DNA of 64,000 nucleotides from Ottelia alismoides (lineage: Eukaryota > Streptophyta > Magnoliopsida > Alismatales > Hydrocharitaceae). Of this stretch, positions 43,925 through 54,383 are shown piece by piece; within the stretch, counting starts at the first letter, position 1; each line of letters starts with the position of its first letter. Where the stretch lies: contig JAZKJV010000684.1 of assembly GCA_037367405.1 (NCBI GenBank), positions 496,001-560,000 on the forward strand. The letters are read 5' to 3'. Below the pieces are notes generated by a model. It did not search any database. It was given only the letters and a program-made list of their open reading frames with translations, and had not been told where the DNA came from. A program made the position numbers and the translations under genes.

Positions 43925-44074
43925 TGTAACTATTGAGAGTTTTATGTTATTTTATTATTTCACAGTTATTTATTTCTCTGTCCTTAGTATGTAATTTTCC
44001 CATTACAGTTTCCCTATTCTATATAAGAGAACCCTTGGGCTCTATGAATAAACTACGAAGCATTATATTCCACA
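43925..44074 (+). repeat. Copia-4 left LTR
   Basis: 150 bp, TGTAACTATTGAGAGTTTTA to TTATATTCCACA, with CTATTCTATATAAGAGAAC as TATA region. Layout and length resemble the Copia-1 LTR, though the sequence is diverged. Confidence 0.8.
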
Positions 44075-44456
44075 TGGAGCAGCGGTCCTAGACCGGAGCA
44101 TGTGCCTTAAGATCCAAACCCTACCCTCAAGCCCAAAGTGCAGTCGCCGCCATCAGTGGCAGCAGCAGGCACAACTGATGTGCATCGGCCGCTCCAGCAA
44201 CTACTCGTCACGATTCAACAGCTCTGACAGCGATTTGTCGGTCTAATTTCGCAGATTTTGGTCTGAATTCAGATGCTTTTAGTCTGATTTCGGTTTGAAA
44301 ATTACGAAATTAGACCGTTGTGGGCCCTTTTGAGACCTAGCAAGGACAACGGTTGTCGATGGTTGGTTGTGGAATGAGTCGACGCCCACAATCACCCCTT
44401 CTCATGTATGTTCAGACACCTCGTGATAAATCTAAGGTCCTAGCCCTTTGTCCACG

Positions 44457-45545
44457 ATGTCAGAAAGCAGAGTTGATACGCACGCCTACTACAGAGCCAT
44501 GGTAAGAAGCATATTTTGATGCAGGATGAGCCGGTGGACAAGACTGGGACCAACGCCTCATGCGAGACAGACGTGCATATGCCAAGGTGTGGCTATCTGG
44601 TAATGTCTCTGTTAAGATAGCCAATGATATCCTAAGTCAACCTACAACAAAGGTGATGTGGGATATCCTCGTAGGAACATACTCTCAAGCGAGAAATGAG
44701 TCGAAGATATTGCAACTCTAGCATGATATCTTCAAAACCAAATAGGATGATCGTCCTCTTTATGCCATGTGTACATCTCTGAGGGGTAATGTTTAAGCGC
44801 CTCCATAAGCTACATACATTTGAGTCCTTGACAATCTCACCAGAGTGGCATAAGGCATATTTTGTCATGACCGAGGTGTTTCTGTTTGCCCTAAACACAG
44901 AATATGACTCGGCTCGCTCTCAGCTTCTAACCGACGCTACCATACCTCCTATGGAGGAAGCATACCACAGGCTGAGTCGATTGAGTATCCCCTCTACCAT
45001 GTCTTCTCAAACATCGTCGGCTATGGCAACATACCGTGGTAGAGGTGGTTCATCTCCGTTCAGAGGACAAGGCATATGTGGCAGAGGCGGTCCACATCTA
45101 CATCAGCCATGTTCATATTGTCACTGATCAGGTCACTCAGAGGACACGTGCTACTCCAAGCACAGCTTTCCACCGTCAGCATGTGCTACGCAGCAGGCTC
45201 AAACTGCGTCTGATCTCACTGATCATTGTTACGATGATTTCGTTGCCCGTCTGAGAGAGATCATGCCACCAGTTGCCGGACCTTCTAGCACCAATCCTCC
45301 AGATATTACAGCCTCTGCCTCTGCTAGTACTTCAGGTATTACTCATGCATTTACCGGTCGCTCTAGACCATTTCCTTCAAAATGGATAATGGACTCTGGA
45401 ACTTCACATCATCTATGTGGAGATTGCTTGCAGCTTGGTACATGTAGTCCAGCACAAAAGGGCATATCAGTGGTGATTGTAGATAGGACACATTATCCAT
45501 TACTGGGCACGGGGAGGTTCAATTGACTCCCTCCATACGTTTAAA
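44457..45545 (+). pseudogene. Copia-4 gag and protease start
   Basis: The ATG at 44457 (MSESRVDT) is followed by shifts. The better frame 44789-45127 reads AYFVMTEVFLFALNTEYDSA and LTDATIPPMEEAYHRLSRLS, then an RGRGGSSPFRGQG basic stretch and the zinc knuckle CSYCH, stop, SGHSEDTCYSKH. The protease motif KWIMDSGTSHHLCGD is at about 45382. Similarity to Copia-1 is continuous. Confidence 0.85.
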
Positions 45546-45568
45546 AACATTCTTCATGTACGTGTCTT

Positions 45569-47117
45569 TTTTTTTTTTGACGCTCCAAAAAGGGGGAGAC
45601 ACTCAAAGGTGTTCGCCCCAGTTTATTAAGAAAGGTTTAGAGGAGATACTTACAGGGGGAAACAAAATATAAAAAGTCGAGGTGGATGGTGCATTAGGTA
45701 CCATCCGCCACCCAAAACAAATTACATGGATAGCCAGTCCGCACAAAAATTGTTTGCAGCGATACAAATGTTTTCCTTGTAGAAACGTTGTCCCGCAAAT
45801 ATCAATTTGTTTCTTCCCAGCCAAATGCTCCAAATACGCGCAACGGGAATGATTCTATCCGAGCAGGGGCGGGAAGAGGCATCAGCAAAGCTTTCCCAGA
45901 AGGCCATGAAGGAGGAGCGGTTAATCCAATCCACGTCAGCCCAAATGTCCTGCACGAGTGGGCATAAGAGGAAAAGGTGGCTGGAGGTTTCAGTTTCAAG
46001 GCCGCATAATCCGCAAGAAGAGGAGATGTTCGGGAAAATGGAGGCGCAGCGGTCCCGAGTAAGAAGTCTTCCCCGTCTGAGAATCCAAAGGAAGATGCCA
46101 ATCCTTTCCGGAATCTTGAGATTCCAAATAAAATTGCAGTGAAGGGACAGGGCGGCATCCGCAGACAAGTTAGGAGGGAGGATAGAAAGATAAGCTTTAC
46201 GAGGCGTGAAATTCCCGTCCTTCCAGTCAAAATGGTCACGGCCCGAGGAAGGCGAGGGAGCGTCCGCAAGAAGAGAAAGCAAAGCCGTGAGATCAGAGAA
46301 ACGCTGGTCAGAAAGGGTGCCCAAAATGGTAGGGCACCAGACGCCATTGCTCCAGCAAGAAGCCACCGTAGCCATCTTATCCGCAGCCATCGCAAATAGA
46401 CGTGGAAAAAGGTTCATGAGAACGCCCTTCCCGGACCAGTCGGCACTCCAGAAGCGAAAAGACCTCCCGTCACCGAGAACCGGAGCCAGCAGGGAGCGAT
46501 TATTGTTGAAAATAAATAGGATATCACGCCAGAAATAGTTGGAGGGGCCCACAGTGGGTCCGCCAAAAATGGAATCGAAGGCGTGCCCAGCAATCTCGCG
46601 AATGCATTGAAGCATAAAGCTCTCTTCCCTGCCCAGCAACCTCACCGCCCACTTGAGTAGCCATGCATCCCGGGTCGCCTCCATACGCCTGACACCAAGG
46701 CCCCCCTGATTTTTCGGCCGAGAGATCTCATCCCAGCCCACCAAGTGCATTCCCCTCCGATTCGAACCATTCTTGCCCCATAAGAACCGCCGCATAGCTT
46801 TCTCCAGGCGGGTACGGATCCCTTTTGGTAGCCCGCGAGCCGAGAAGAAATAAATAGGAATAGCCGATATAACCGATTTGATTAACACAAGACGACCGCC
46901 CTTGGATAGAATTGAAGCTCGCCAACCGGCCAATCTGATCTCCACCTTATCAATCAGCCTTTGATAGTCCCGCAAGCGTGGGCGTCCAAGGAAAAGGGGC
47001 AAGCCGAGGTAATCAAGCGGGAGCGCCCCGATGGGGGCCCCTAAAATGGAGGAGCACTCCCTGGCCTCGAATTCCGATAGCCCAAAGGGCACCAAGTGTG
47101 ATTTCTCGCCATGAATT
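45569..47117 (-). mobile_element. LINE-3, 5'-truncated L1-type LINE, probably recent
   Basis: Minus strand, 1.55 kb. A perfect 10-bp duplication TACGTGTCTT flanks it (45559-45568, 47118-47127), and the 3' end starts with an uninterrupted T-run on the plus strand, so the poly(A) is intact. The 3' UTR ends GTGTCTCCCCCTTTTTGGAG. The coding part is uninterrupted. It sits in Copia-4 between NVLHV and FSMNLLSI. It is the least decayed element in the window. Confidence 0.9.
45722..47110 (-). CDS. LINE-3 ORF2 C-terminal fragment (post-RT and zf-RVT region), open
   Basis: An open frame of about 460 codons enters from the truncated 5' end; there is no genuine start, since the first in-frame initiation-like codon is TTG at 47095. 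It starts GEKSHLVPFGLSEFEARECS, the end of the RT thumb, then YLGLPLFLGRPRLRDYQRLI, GWRASILSKGGRLVLIKSVI, LEKAMRRFLWGKNGSNRRGM and the zf-RVT core WNLKIPERIGIFLWILRRGR with CGLCGLETETSSHLFLLCP. It ends NNFCADWLSM-stop. No frameshift or premature stop is seen. The palm domain with the catalytic Asp residues is absent, so the fragment alone is not an enzyme. It may not be translated at all. Confidence 0.85.
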   Translation of the reverse strand, partial: GEKSHLVPFGLSEFEARECSSILGAPIGALPLDYLGLPLFLGRPRLRDYQRLIDKVEIRLAGWRASILSKGGRLVLIKSVISAIPIYFFSARGLPKGIRTRLEKAMRRFLWGKNGSNRRGMHLVGWDEISRPKNQGGLGVRRMEATRDAWLLKWAVRLLGREESFMLQCIREIAGHAFDSIFGGPTVGPSNYFWRDILFIFNNNRSLLAPVLGDGRSFRFWSADWSGKGVLMNLFPRLFAMAADKMATVASCWSNGVWCPTILGTLSDQRFSDLTALLSLLADAPSPSSGRDHFDWKDGNFTPRKAYLSILPPNLSADAALSLHCNFIWNLKIPERIGIFLWILRRGRLLTRDRCASIFPNISSSCGLCGLETETSSHLFLLCPLVQDIWADVDWINRSSFMAFWESFADASSRPCSDRIIPVARIWSIWLGRNKLIFAGQRFYKENICIAANNFCADWLSM

Positions 47118-47127
47118 TACGTGTCTT

Positions 47128-48250
47128 CTCCATGAATTTACTATCTATCCGTCAAATTACAAAAAAAAATATATTGTTGTGCTATATTTGACCCCAGTTC
47201 CCTTGTTTTTCATGATATTCTCACAGGCAGAGTGATTGGATGTGATCGTGAATATGGAGGGTTGTACAGGCTAACCCGGTTTCCTTTTGCGGGTGTCACT
47301 TTTCTTTCTGTAGAATCGATTTCTCCCTACACGTGGCATCTCAGATTTAGTGATCTACCACTGTAGATAATCGTTCATCCCATTCCCAGCATCTCTACCA
47401 AGTTCAATTTCCAGTGTGAACCATGTCAACTTAGAAAGCATCATTGGTCGAACTTTCCAAGTCATCAAGGTCATAGTAGTCAGAGGCTTTTTTTGAGTTA
47501 TTCCATCTTGATATGTAGGGTCCAAGTCGTGTACGTGATCATCAAGGACACAGGTATTATTTGGTTTGTGCTGATAGTTTTTCCAGATTGTCTTGGGCAT
47601 TTTTGTTAAAGCATAAGTCTTAGGCTAGTACATTAATTCAGAACTTTATGATTGAAATAAAGAATATCTTCTCTGCCTCTATAAAATATATTCATTCTAA
47701 TAATGCTCTTGAGTTTGTAATACACAATTGTCTCATTTTTTCAGCTCACGTGGCATTATTCATCAGACTTCATATCCCTATACTTCTCAACAAAACGGTG
47801 TTGCAGAATGCAAATACCGTCATCTCAAGGATATCATCAAACTTTTCTCATACAGAGTCGGGCTCCTCATTCATTTTGGAGTGATGTGATAATAGCATGT
47901 TATCTTATAAATCGAATGCCCTATACCATTTTGGGTGAAAAGGCACCCTCCTCCCTTGCTTTTCCAGAGGATTGTTTTCCCTCTTACACCACGAGTATTT
48001 GGTTGCGAGGTATTTGTCCATCTCTCGCATCATGCCTGTGATAAGCTCGCTTCTCGAGTTGTCAAATGTATGTTCGTCGAGTAGTCTTACACCCAAAAGG
48101 GTTACCGGTGTTTTGATCATTGAAAAAGAAAAATACTATGTCAGTGATGATGTTACCTTCTTTGAGTCAATCATGTACTACTCTCTTAGGAAAATACTAT
48201 GTCAGTGAAGATGTTACCTTCTTTGAGTTAATCATGTACTACTCTCTTAC
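47128..48250 (+). pseudogene. Copia-4 protease end and integrase, right of LINE-3
   Basis: Resumes FSMNLLSIRQI and continues with a decayed zinc-binding part (47420-47450) and DHQGHRYYLVCADSFSRLSW, with the first catalytic Asp. SNNALEFVIHNC stands where an Asp-Asn motif is usual. YLINRMPYTILGEKAPSSLAF and EKYYVSDDVTFFES follow. Multiple frames are needed. It breaks off after a 61-bp tandem duplication. Confidence 0.8.
48130..48250. repeat. 61-bp tandem duplication at the broken end of Copia-4
   Basis: AAATACTATGTCAGTGAWGA starts both copies (about 48130 and 48191), and TCATGTACTACTCTCTTA ends both. The two copies differ at three or four positions. Confidence 0.85.
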
Positions 48251-49486
48251 TGAATAAAAATTCATATTCAATCAACACCCCTCCCCCTTCGGAAGCATTG
48301 TTGACCAACTAGTGCAACATTAGGCATAACCTCGATTTTAAAAAGACAGAGAAATCCAAAAAAAAGACTTCACAATTAGATCATGAAAATATTAAATTAT
48401 GTTAACATTATCCATGCGTTCCAATATAATTTTGCGTGAGAAGAAGATACAATTCTTCCCCTCATGTTTCTTTCCCACCCCTTTTTGATGAATTCTTCAT
48501 ATATGCAATTAATAACTTCAGAAAAATCACAACACAAGGCCACAATCCACAACTATTATACAAGTAAAATAACTATTACAACTATCGACATATAACTATC
48601 ATAACTACTAGTGCTTGTAACATATAACTATCAGTATGCAACTATAAACCTATTAGTACTTCTAACATATAAGTATCACCATATATGTATAAACTATTAT
48701 AAGTCAGCTAAACCATGCCAAATAAGATGATTTTGCTCATTTTAGCAATTTGATTAAGTGCTTGTTTTCTCAGACAGCATTAACAGTGTATACTAGTTTC
48801 CACCATCAAGAGAAAAGACAAAATTTTAAAAATAAAGACAAAGCTTGGTGTATAAGGAGCTTCTATCAATATAAGAGATAGACAAGTGGGTAAATAATAA
48901 ATAAAAAATACATTCTTATTGAACGAAGAGTGTCAGAAACAGTGACAATATTCCAACCATATAAAATAAAAAGGAACTCACTAATGGGGGCTTGCAGAAA
49001 AGACGGCAAGGGAGGAATAGGTAGAGGTGGTTTGCACTTAAAAGGAGATGGAGTGGCTGAAAAAGGTGCCATGCCTAAATAAGAGGATTTCCTTCGCAAA
49101 GCGATGATTCCCGCGATCTTTGAGCGGGCGGACATAGTGAGTAGTCTGATACTATAAGAGCAGACGGAGGAGAAGGTGGATGCGCAACATCAGAGAGCAT
49201 TTGCAGTAGGCAGAGGCACGCCAAAAAGGAAATGCAATTGCAAATAAGATGGTTTCGAGCTCGGGATCTAGGCTTAGAATCTGAAATTGGATATCCATGC
49301 CCATTCAAAATTCGATAAAGTGGGGTATCGCCCGACTTAATGTGGTTGTTGTTGTAGTTGTGAAGCGTCACTCAGCACCTTGATATTGCCTCTCTAAGGT
49401 GAGATGTGTACCTCAAGGCATACTCCTTGTCACTTCGGGGCACCAATTTTTAAAATCATGCCTGCAAGGCAATACAGTAAATTTAA
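48251..49486. other. Unassigned DNA
   Basis: AT-rich sequence with repeated ATAACTATCA-type phrases (48540-48700), a possible small exon on the minus strand (48982-49135), and a short LINE-tail-like TGTGGTTGTTGTTGTAGTTG at about 49341. Nothing else is recognised. It ends at the MULE-2 target duplication. Confidence 0.4.
48982..49135 (-). other. Candidate first exon (weak)
   Basis: On the minus strand an ATG at 49135 opens MSARSKIAGIIALRRKSSYL and continues 51 codons to a perfect donor GTGAGT. The N-terminus is rich in Arg, Ser and Ala without acidic residues, as in mitochondrial presequences. No second exon can be pointed to; downstream (lower coordinates) is AT-rich. I do not recognise the protein. 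Confidence 0.25.
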
Positions 49487-50780
49487 GGGTTTTTATCAGT
49501 TGTACCCCTCCGAGATATTGCAATATCAGTTATGCCCATATCTTTTTGGGAATATCAGTTGTGCCCCCAACTTCTTGTCGTTTTATCAGTTGTGCCCCTC
49601 TGTTACTCTGACCATCAATAAGTTGAACTTAACCATGGTTTAATCAAACCATGGTGTTGTCGAGGGGTATATTTGGAAAAATATCCCATACCTCCATGTT
49701 GGTGAATCTACACTACTTCTTCAAGCATTGACATGCCCGTAGATGACAATGGCGACGTCAATGATGACAAGCATGAGGAGAGGGCCGAGGAGTTCGTTGC
49801 CCATGCACGCAGCAGAGGTGAACAAACTCGGAAGGGTCGTGTGGACGCCAAGGCGGGGAGGAGGGCATCGACCAGTAGAGGCAGGGCAGAGGGAGGTGGG
49901 GGTGACCTGGGGGCACGAGGGTGGGGGGAGGAGGCAGGGCAGGGCGAGGGGGAGGTACGGGGGCGGCGGGGGCAGGGGGCGACCTGGGTCGGGGGGAGGA
50001 GGTTGAGCAGGGGGAGCTGTGGGGGTAGCGGGGGCAGGGGGCAACTTGGGTCCGGGGGAGGAGGTTGCGCAGGGGGAGCTGCGGGGGCAAGGGGGCAACC
50101 TGGGTCGGGGGGAGGAGGTTGGGCAAGGGGAGCTGCGGGGGCGGCAGGGGCAGGGGGGTGACTTGGGGGCGAGGGAAAGGGGAGGCGTGAGGGCGGAAGG
50201 TGCACCTGGGGGTGGGGGAGGAAGCGCAGGTACGGGAGTGGCGGAGGCAGGTGGAGAGAGGCAGCGTGAGGGCGGGAGGAAGGAGCTCGGGGCAGAGGAG
50301 GCGGCGCGATGGCGGGGGAAGGAGCTCGGGGCGGAGGGCACGCCTAGGGGCGGGGGAGGAGGCGCATGCACGGGGGTGGCGGGGGCAGGTGAAGAGGAGG
50401 TGGCGCGAGGGCAGGGGGAAGGAGCTTGGGGCGGAGGAGGCAGCGCGAGGGCGGGGGAAGGAGCTCGGGACGGAGGGCGCACCTGGGGGCGGGGGAGAAG
50501 GTGGTAGAGGAGCAGGAGGAGGAAGATAAGGGGAAGCAGAGGAAGAGGATGGGGAAGGAGGAAGAAAGATGAGAAAATGACCTTTTCAGCTTTTACTTTT
50601 AGTTTAATTCTCGTTATATCCCTAAGTTAACGTCCGATTGCATTGGAAATGAACGGCAACTAACCCGAGGGGGACAACTGATAGAACGGCAAGAAGTTGG
50701 GGGCACAACTGATACGCCCAAAAAAATAGGGGCATAACTTATATTGCAATATCTCGGAGGGGCACAACTGATAAAAACCC
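49487..50780. mobile_element. MULE-2, Mutator-like element
   Basis: 1,294 bp. Ends GGGTTTTTATCAGTTGTACC and its complement; the TIRs extend about 120 bp at high identity, with several TCAGTTGTGCCCC phrases. A perfect 9-bp duplication TAAATTTAA flanks it (49478-49486, 50781-50789). It is of the same family as MULE-1 but better preserved. No transposase. The core is G-rich on the plus strand, opposite to MULE-1, consistent with insertion in the other orientation. Confidence 0.9.
49860..50520. repeat. G-rich minisatellite core of MULE-2
   Basis: Two layers of repeats are visible. At about 49974-50160 units of 54-64 bp share GGGGGGAGGAGGTTG and GGGGGAGCTG. At about 50202-50500 units of about 139 bp restart at GCACCTGGGGG, GCACGCCTAGGGG and GCACCTGGGGGCGGGGG. 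Translations are Gly/Arg/Glu-rich on the plus strand and Pro-rich on the minus strand; I treat neither as a protein. Guanine runs every few bases make G-quadruplexes and R-loops plausible. Confidence 0.75.
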
Positions 50781-50829
50781 TAAATTTAATATAAAGATCT
50801 ACTAAAAGTCATGTTTGTTAATTAGTTTG

Positions 50830-51310
50830 GAGGAGATAAACCGGGCTATACTGCATATATATGCCCAACTTCGAACAGAAAGTTCTGCAAAAATGTCATA
50901 AAATTTATGCAGCCCTATCTAAAGTGAACACAAGAGGGATGCCATATAGATGCATTACCTCCCTAACAGTATGCCTTGGCTAACTTTTGTAGGGAATAGA
51001 ATGGAAGATCTTTGAAAAGATATCAATCACAACAAAGTTGAATCCATCTTCCTAGAGGTCATGCGTAACTAAAACAAAATCTATTGTTATCTTCCCACAT
51101 GCGATTTGGAAGTTTTATCGGTGTGCATAGGCCATTTTTTCAATATAAAGCTTTGACGAAGTTGGCAGTGCTGGACAATGCGAGTGATGGCGCACTTCAT
51201 TCACAGTCAATAGTATTTTTCTTAAATAATTTTTAAGATCTTGTATAAGTCGAAGTAACCTGCAAGACTGCCTTCGTGTAGTTTCTGGATAATATCCTTG
51301 TCGGTACATA
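50830..51310 (-). pseudogene. Gypsy integrase fragment, left copy
   Basis: Minus strand: DKDIIQKLHEGSLAGYFDLY (zinc-binding start of integrase), then after stops ITIDFVLVTHDL, VVIDIFSKIFHSIPYKS, VREVMHLYGIPLVFTLDRA, aligning with the integrase core in which the first Asp (IDFV) is present. Badly decayed. The first part lies within the left arm of the inverted repeat. Confidence 0.7.
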
Positions 51311-52623
51311 AGATAGATATCTTAATGTTGAAATGATCATTGTTGTCGTTTAGTGATCAAAATAGACCACAACAAATTCCAAGGAATGATTTTCTGAAAT
51401 TGTTTATTATGTGCATGAAGGTGCTATGAATGTTGATTAAATTAAAGTCACAATCATCCATTCATAATCCTTTTGAGTATTTTTAAAGGCAGTCTTCATT
51501 CGTCACTGGATATGATTTGAAACTAATGATAGTCGTCTTGGAGAAAATGCATGTGCCAACTATCATATAGAGAATGTTGTCTAATCTGTGATCATAAAAT
51601 AGGTACTTGATGGTGATTTTGTTGATGGGACGATTACAAAGCCCGCCATTTCAGGGTCTACACAGTCATCTGAGATCTAATTTTAAGTACGGGTGAAACA
51701 CACTAGAGATCTTAGAGTCGATAATGAAGCTAGGAGGATTTTGAATTTAAGATGATTGCGAGTACCAAAAGACATTGTCTGCCTTCTGCTTTTATGGATA
51801 AAACGGACTATCTGCCTCTTGTTTTTATGGACAGAACATACTATCATTTTCCTATAATGTAATATTCTTTTCGAGTTCCGATAGTGTCATATTCAACAAA
51901 TGCATTATGCATATCACACTCAAAGAATGCAATATGTATATCGCATTCGGTAACTAGGATGTAGCAATGGTACTGACAAAGGTACTGTCATTTCTGCAAT
52001 ACAAAGGGAAATAATTAGTTTAACTACCCTATTCCTGAATTTCTCATTAAAAACCATGTAGGATCGACCTTGATCTCAGGGAAAAAAACAAACCATCTCC
52101 GAATATCATTAGTCATTTTATCTCCACATATCCTAAATCTTCTATCTCAAATAAAACCATGATTTCTTTTCTCTTTTTTTAGATTTTTACAAAGGCTGAC
52201 AAAGAAAAAGGAGAGCAACAATCTAAAAAATTAATGAACACATAATTGTTAAAAAAAGAATGAGATTCCGGATGATATTTGAGTAAAGATACCAATGACT
52301 GTGTGACAAATGCTCCACATGAACAAGGATCCATGTTTACAATAACGAATTAGATGTCCCTGGAAGCCCCTGCTTTAGACAGTATTGTTAGGGCAATTCA
52401 TTCAAAGCATATGTTTTAATAATGACACAATTATCAATAGGCACATTCATTTAAATCATTTTTGCAGCTTGCAAGATCAAGTGAAGAGAAAGATCAAAGC
52501 ATCTACAAAAGAATCAAGAAGATTCAAGATTTCCTTGTTTATAACTCTTAGTGTAAAGATTCACAGGTATATATGTACATATGTAACATATATGCATACT
52601 AGGATTTTCTTAACTTGTTTTTT
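51160..52623. repeat. Long inverted repeat, left arm
   Basis: Matches the complement of about 54384-55835 along its length, by eye around 85-90%. Examples are ATAGAGAATGTTGTCTAATC against its complement near 55390, and GCAAGATCAAGTGAAGAGAA against its complement near 54525. The arms contain gypsy-derived sequence, an AT-rich stretch and possibly part of an LTR (TGTTAGGGCAATTCATTC). Confidence 0.8.
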
Positions 52624-54383
52624 CAAGTCATAGGCTCAAATTTCAACGAAATTCTACAGAATTTTTTCGAAATTTCCATTTCTCTAGGTCACTAAAATCG
52701 AAATGCTACATTATTTCTTTTTCCATGATTTCAACGAAATATCATCGAAATGTCAATGAAATTTCACCAATTGCATGACGTTTTCGGCTAACCAACAAAA
52801 ATAAAAGAGAATATACACTTCGCTTCCATTGATATTTGCATATATTAATGAATTTTCACTTATTTATTCGCCAATATGTCGAGTTGTTAGAGTACTTTAC
52901 ACTATGTGAAAAAGTTTCTTTAGTTAGTTTCTAAATTTTAGATGTAAATCCAAACTAAATCAGTTAGACATAAGATTTAAGAGTTAAAGTCAACTGAAGA
53001 GCTTTATTTTTTTCTTTCTTTATTTTAATATATATGATTTGTTTAGTAGTTATTATATGTGTCACCTCATTCTTATTGACGAGGTGATTATCATGACTTT
53101 TGCTTCCAGTTTAGCATACAATTCTGGCTTTAGACAACACGTTGCTCTACATATCAACATGTGAGATGATTATGACGATAATACTACTTCAAAACTTATA
53201 TTTACATATGTATTTTACAAGTAAGAATGCATTTCTATTTTATTTATTAATTAGGAAATATTAAAAACTTTAGTTTTTAGGAAAACTCAAGTTTAGAGTC
53301 ATTTCCAAGACTTCCGACGATTTCACCAAAATTCTCCAAAAATTCTCTTTCTGAACTTGGCGAAATGAAACCAAAATTCGAGATTTAAGGCTTTGCTTTC
53401 TTGTGTATTCTCTCTACTACGAGTATGTGTGTTTGTGTGAGCACTACGTGGTTAGCAATCTTCCAAATATGGTAATTGTAAGTATTTGCCTTCTATCAAG
53501 TTGGATATAGATTGTACTTGTGAATCCTACGCAGTTTCTTGGTTTTAATTAATTTGCTAGTATCTTGTATAATATTTTACGATTACAAGTTATACAATGC
53601 ATTTATTAGATATACATGTTAAAAAAATTTGAATTTTGTGTGTATGTACATATCTTATTTTATTTCTAAATAAAATATCTTTCTAAATTGAAACTATTTT
53701 GATTAGGTACAAGTTCTAAGCTATCATTTTGATCTTCAGTTTCTTACATGAGATATCATTTTGCATGTTCTCTTTTTGGCATATGTTTTTATCTATTGTT
53801 ATTGCACATGTCACCATTCTCTTCATGTTCAAGATGAGAAACTAACGCTTCTAATTTTGATTCCAAATCTTGGTCTAGTATTGAGTAACAACTACGTTTT
53901 TTTTACAGTTGGAGCGATTAGATGGAAATTTAGTACAAAATATCATATTAATATCTTACTATTAGCAAAAAAACATGTGTATTACTATCTTGATTATTGA
54001 GTTAAAGAATATTAGAAATATTAACTTTAGAAAAAATGAGGTTTCAAGTGATTTCTCCAATTTCATGACATTTCACACAAACTCCACTAAATTCTACCGA
54101 ATTTCTCTTTTTAAGCTTACTGAAACGAAACCAAAATCCTACATTTAAGGTTGTGTATCAAGTCAAACCCTGACTTGATCCAACACTCTCTCTACTTTAG
54201 TCGATCAAATCTGCTCATTGTCTCTGAGTTGATTGATCACCTTTACTACTATGATCGATCATGTGCTCACTATTTTCGTTATTGATCAATGACCCTTTTT
54301 GATTTGATCGATGAATTATACATATGGTTTTCCTTTTTAGTCAATCAACTTAGTGCTTCGATCGAACACTTGGGCATATTGTT
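52624..54383. other. Spacer of the inverted repeat, with GAAATTTC-rich repeats
   Basis: Starts CATAGGCTCAAATTTC (52630) and contains TTTCAACGAAAT-type phrases like the MITEs at 21898 and 59659. A likely end is GAGATTTAAGGCTTTG (about 53392). Related blocks at 53230-53400 and 53990-54150 both run from TTAGTTTT/AACTTTAG-like sequence to ATTTAAGGYT. 54160-54370 has several GATCGATC/GATTGATC phrases. AT-rich and without genes. Confidence 0.5.

Larger units (their letters stand above)
43925..48250 (+). mobile_element. Copia-4, truncated Ty1/copia, holding LINE-3
   Basis: One LTR (43925-44074) followed by a damaged primer site TGGAGCAGCGG, gag, protease and integrase on the plus strand. No RT, RNase H or 3' LTR is found, so the element is 3'-truncated at about 48250. 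LINE-3 (45569-47117) splits the protease-integrase junction. It belongs to the same family group as Copia-1 and -2. Confidence 0.85.

Noticed and set aside
43925..44074. Pairing this LTR with a Copia-1 LTR as one larger element
   Set aside because: The layout is similar but the sequence is too different, and each has its own gag start and flanks.
49860..50520. CRISPR-like or satellite array
   Set aside because: Units are degenerate, directly adjacent and of two lengths, with no spacers, in a plant nuclear context.
49708..50529. Frames of 140-250 codons on both strands in MULE-2
   Set aside because: Products of the G-rich minisatellite; Pro-rich on one strand and Gly-rich on the other, as expected by chance.
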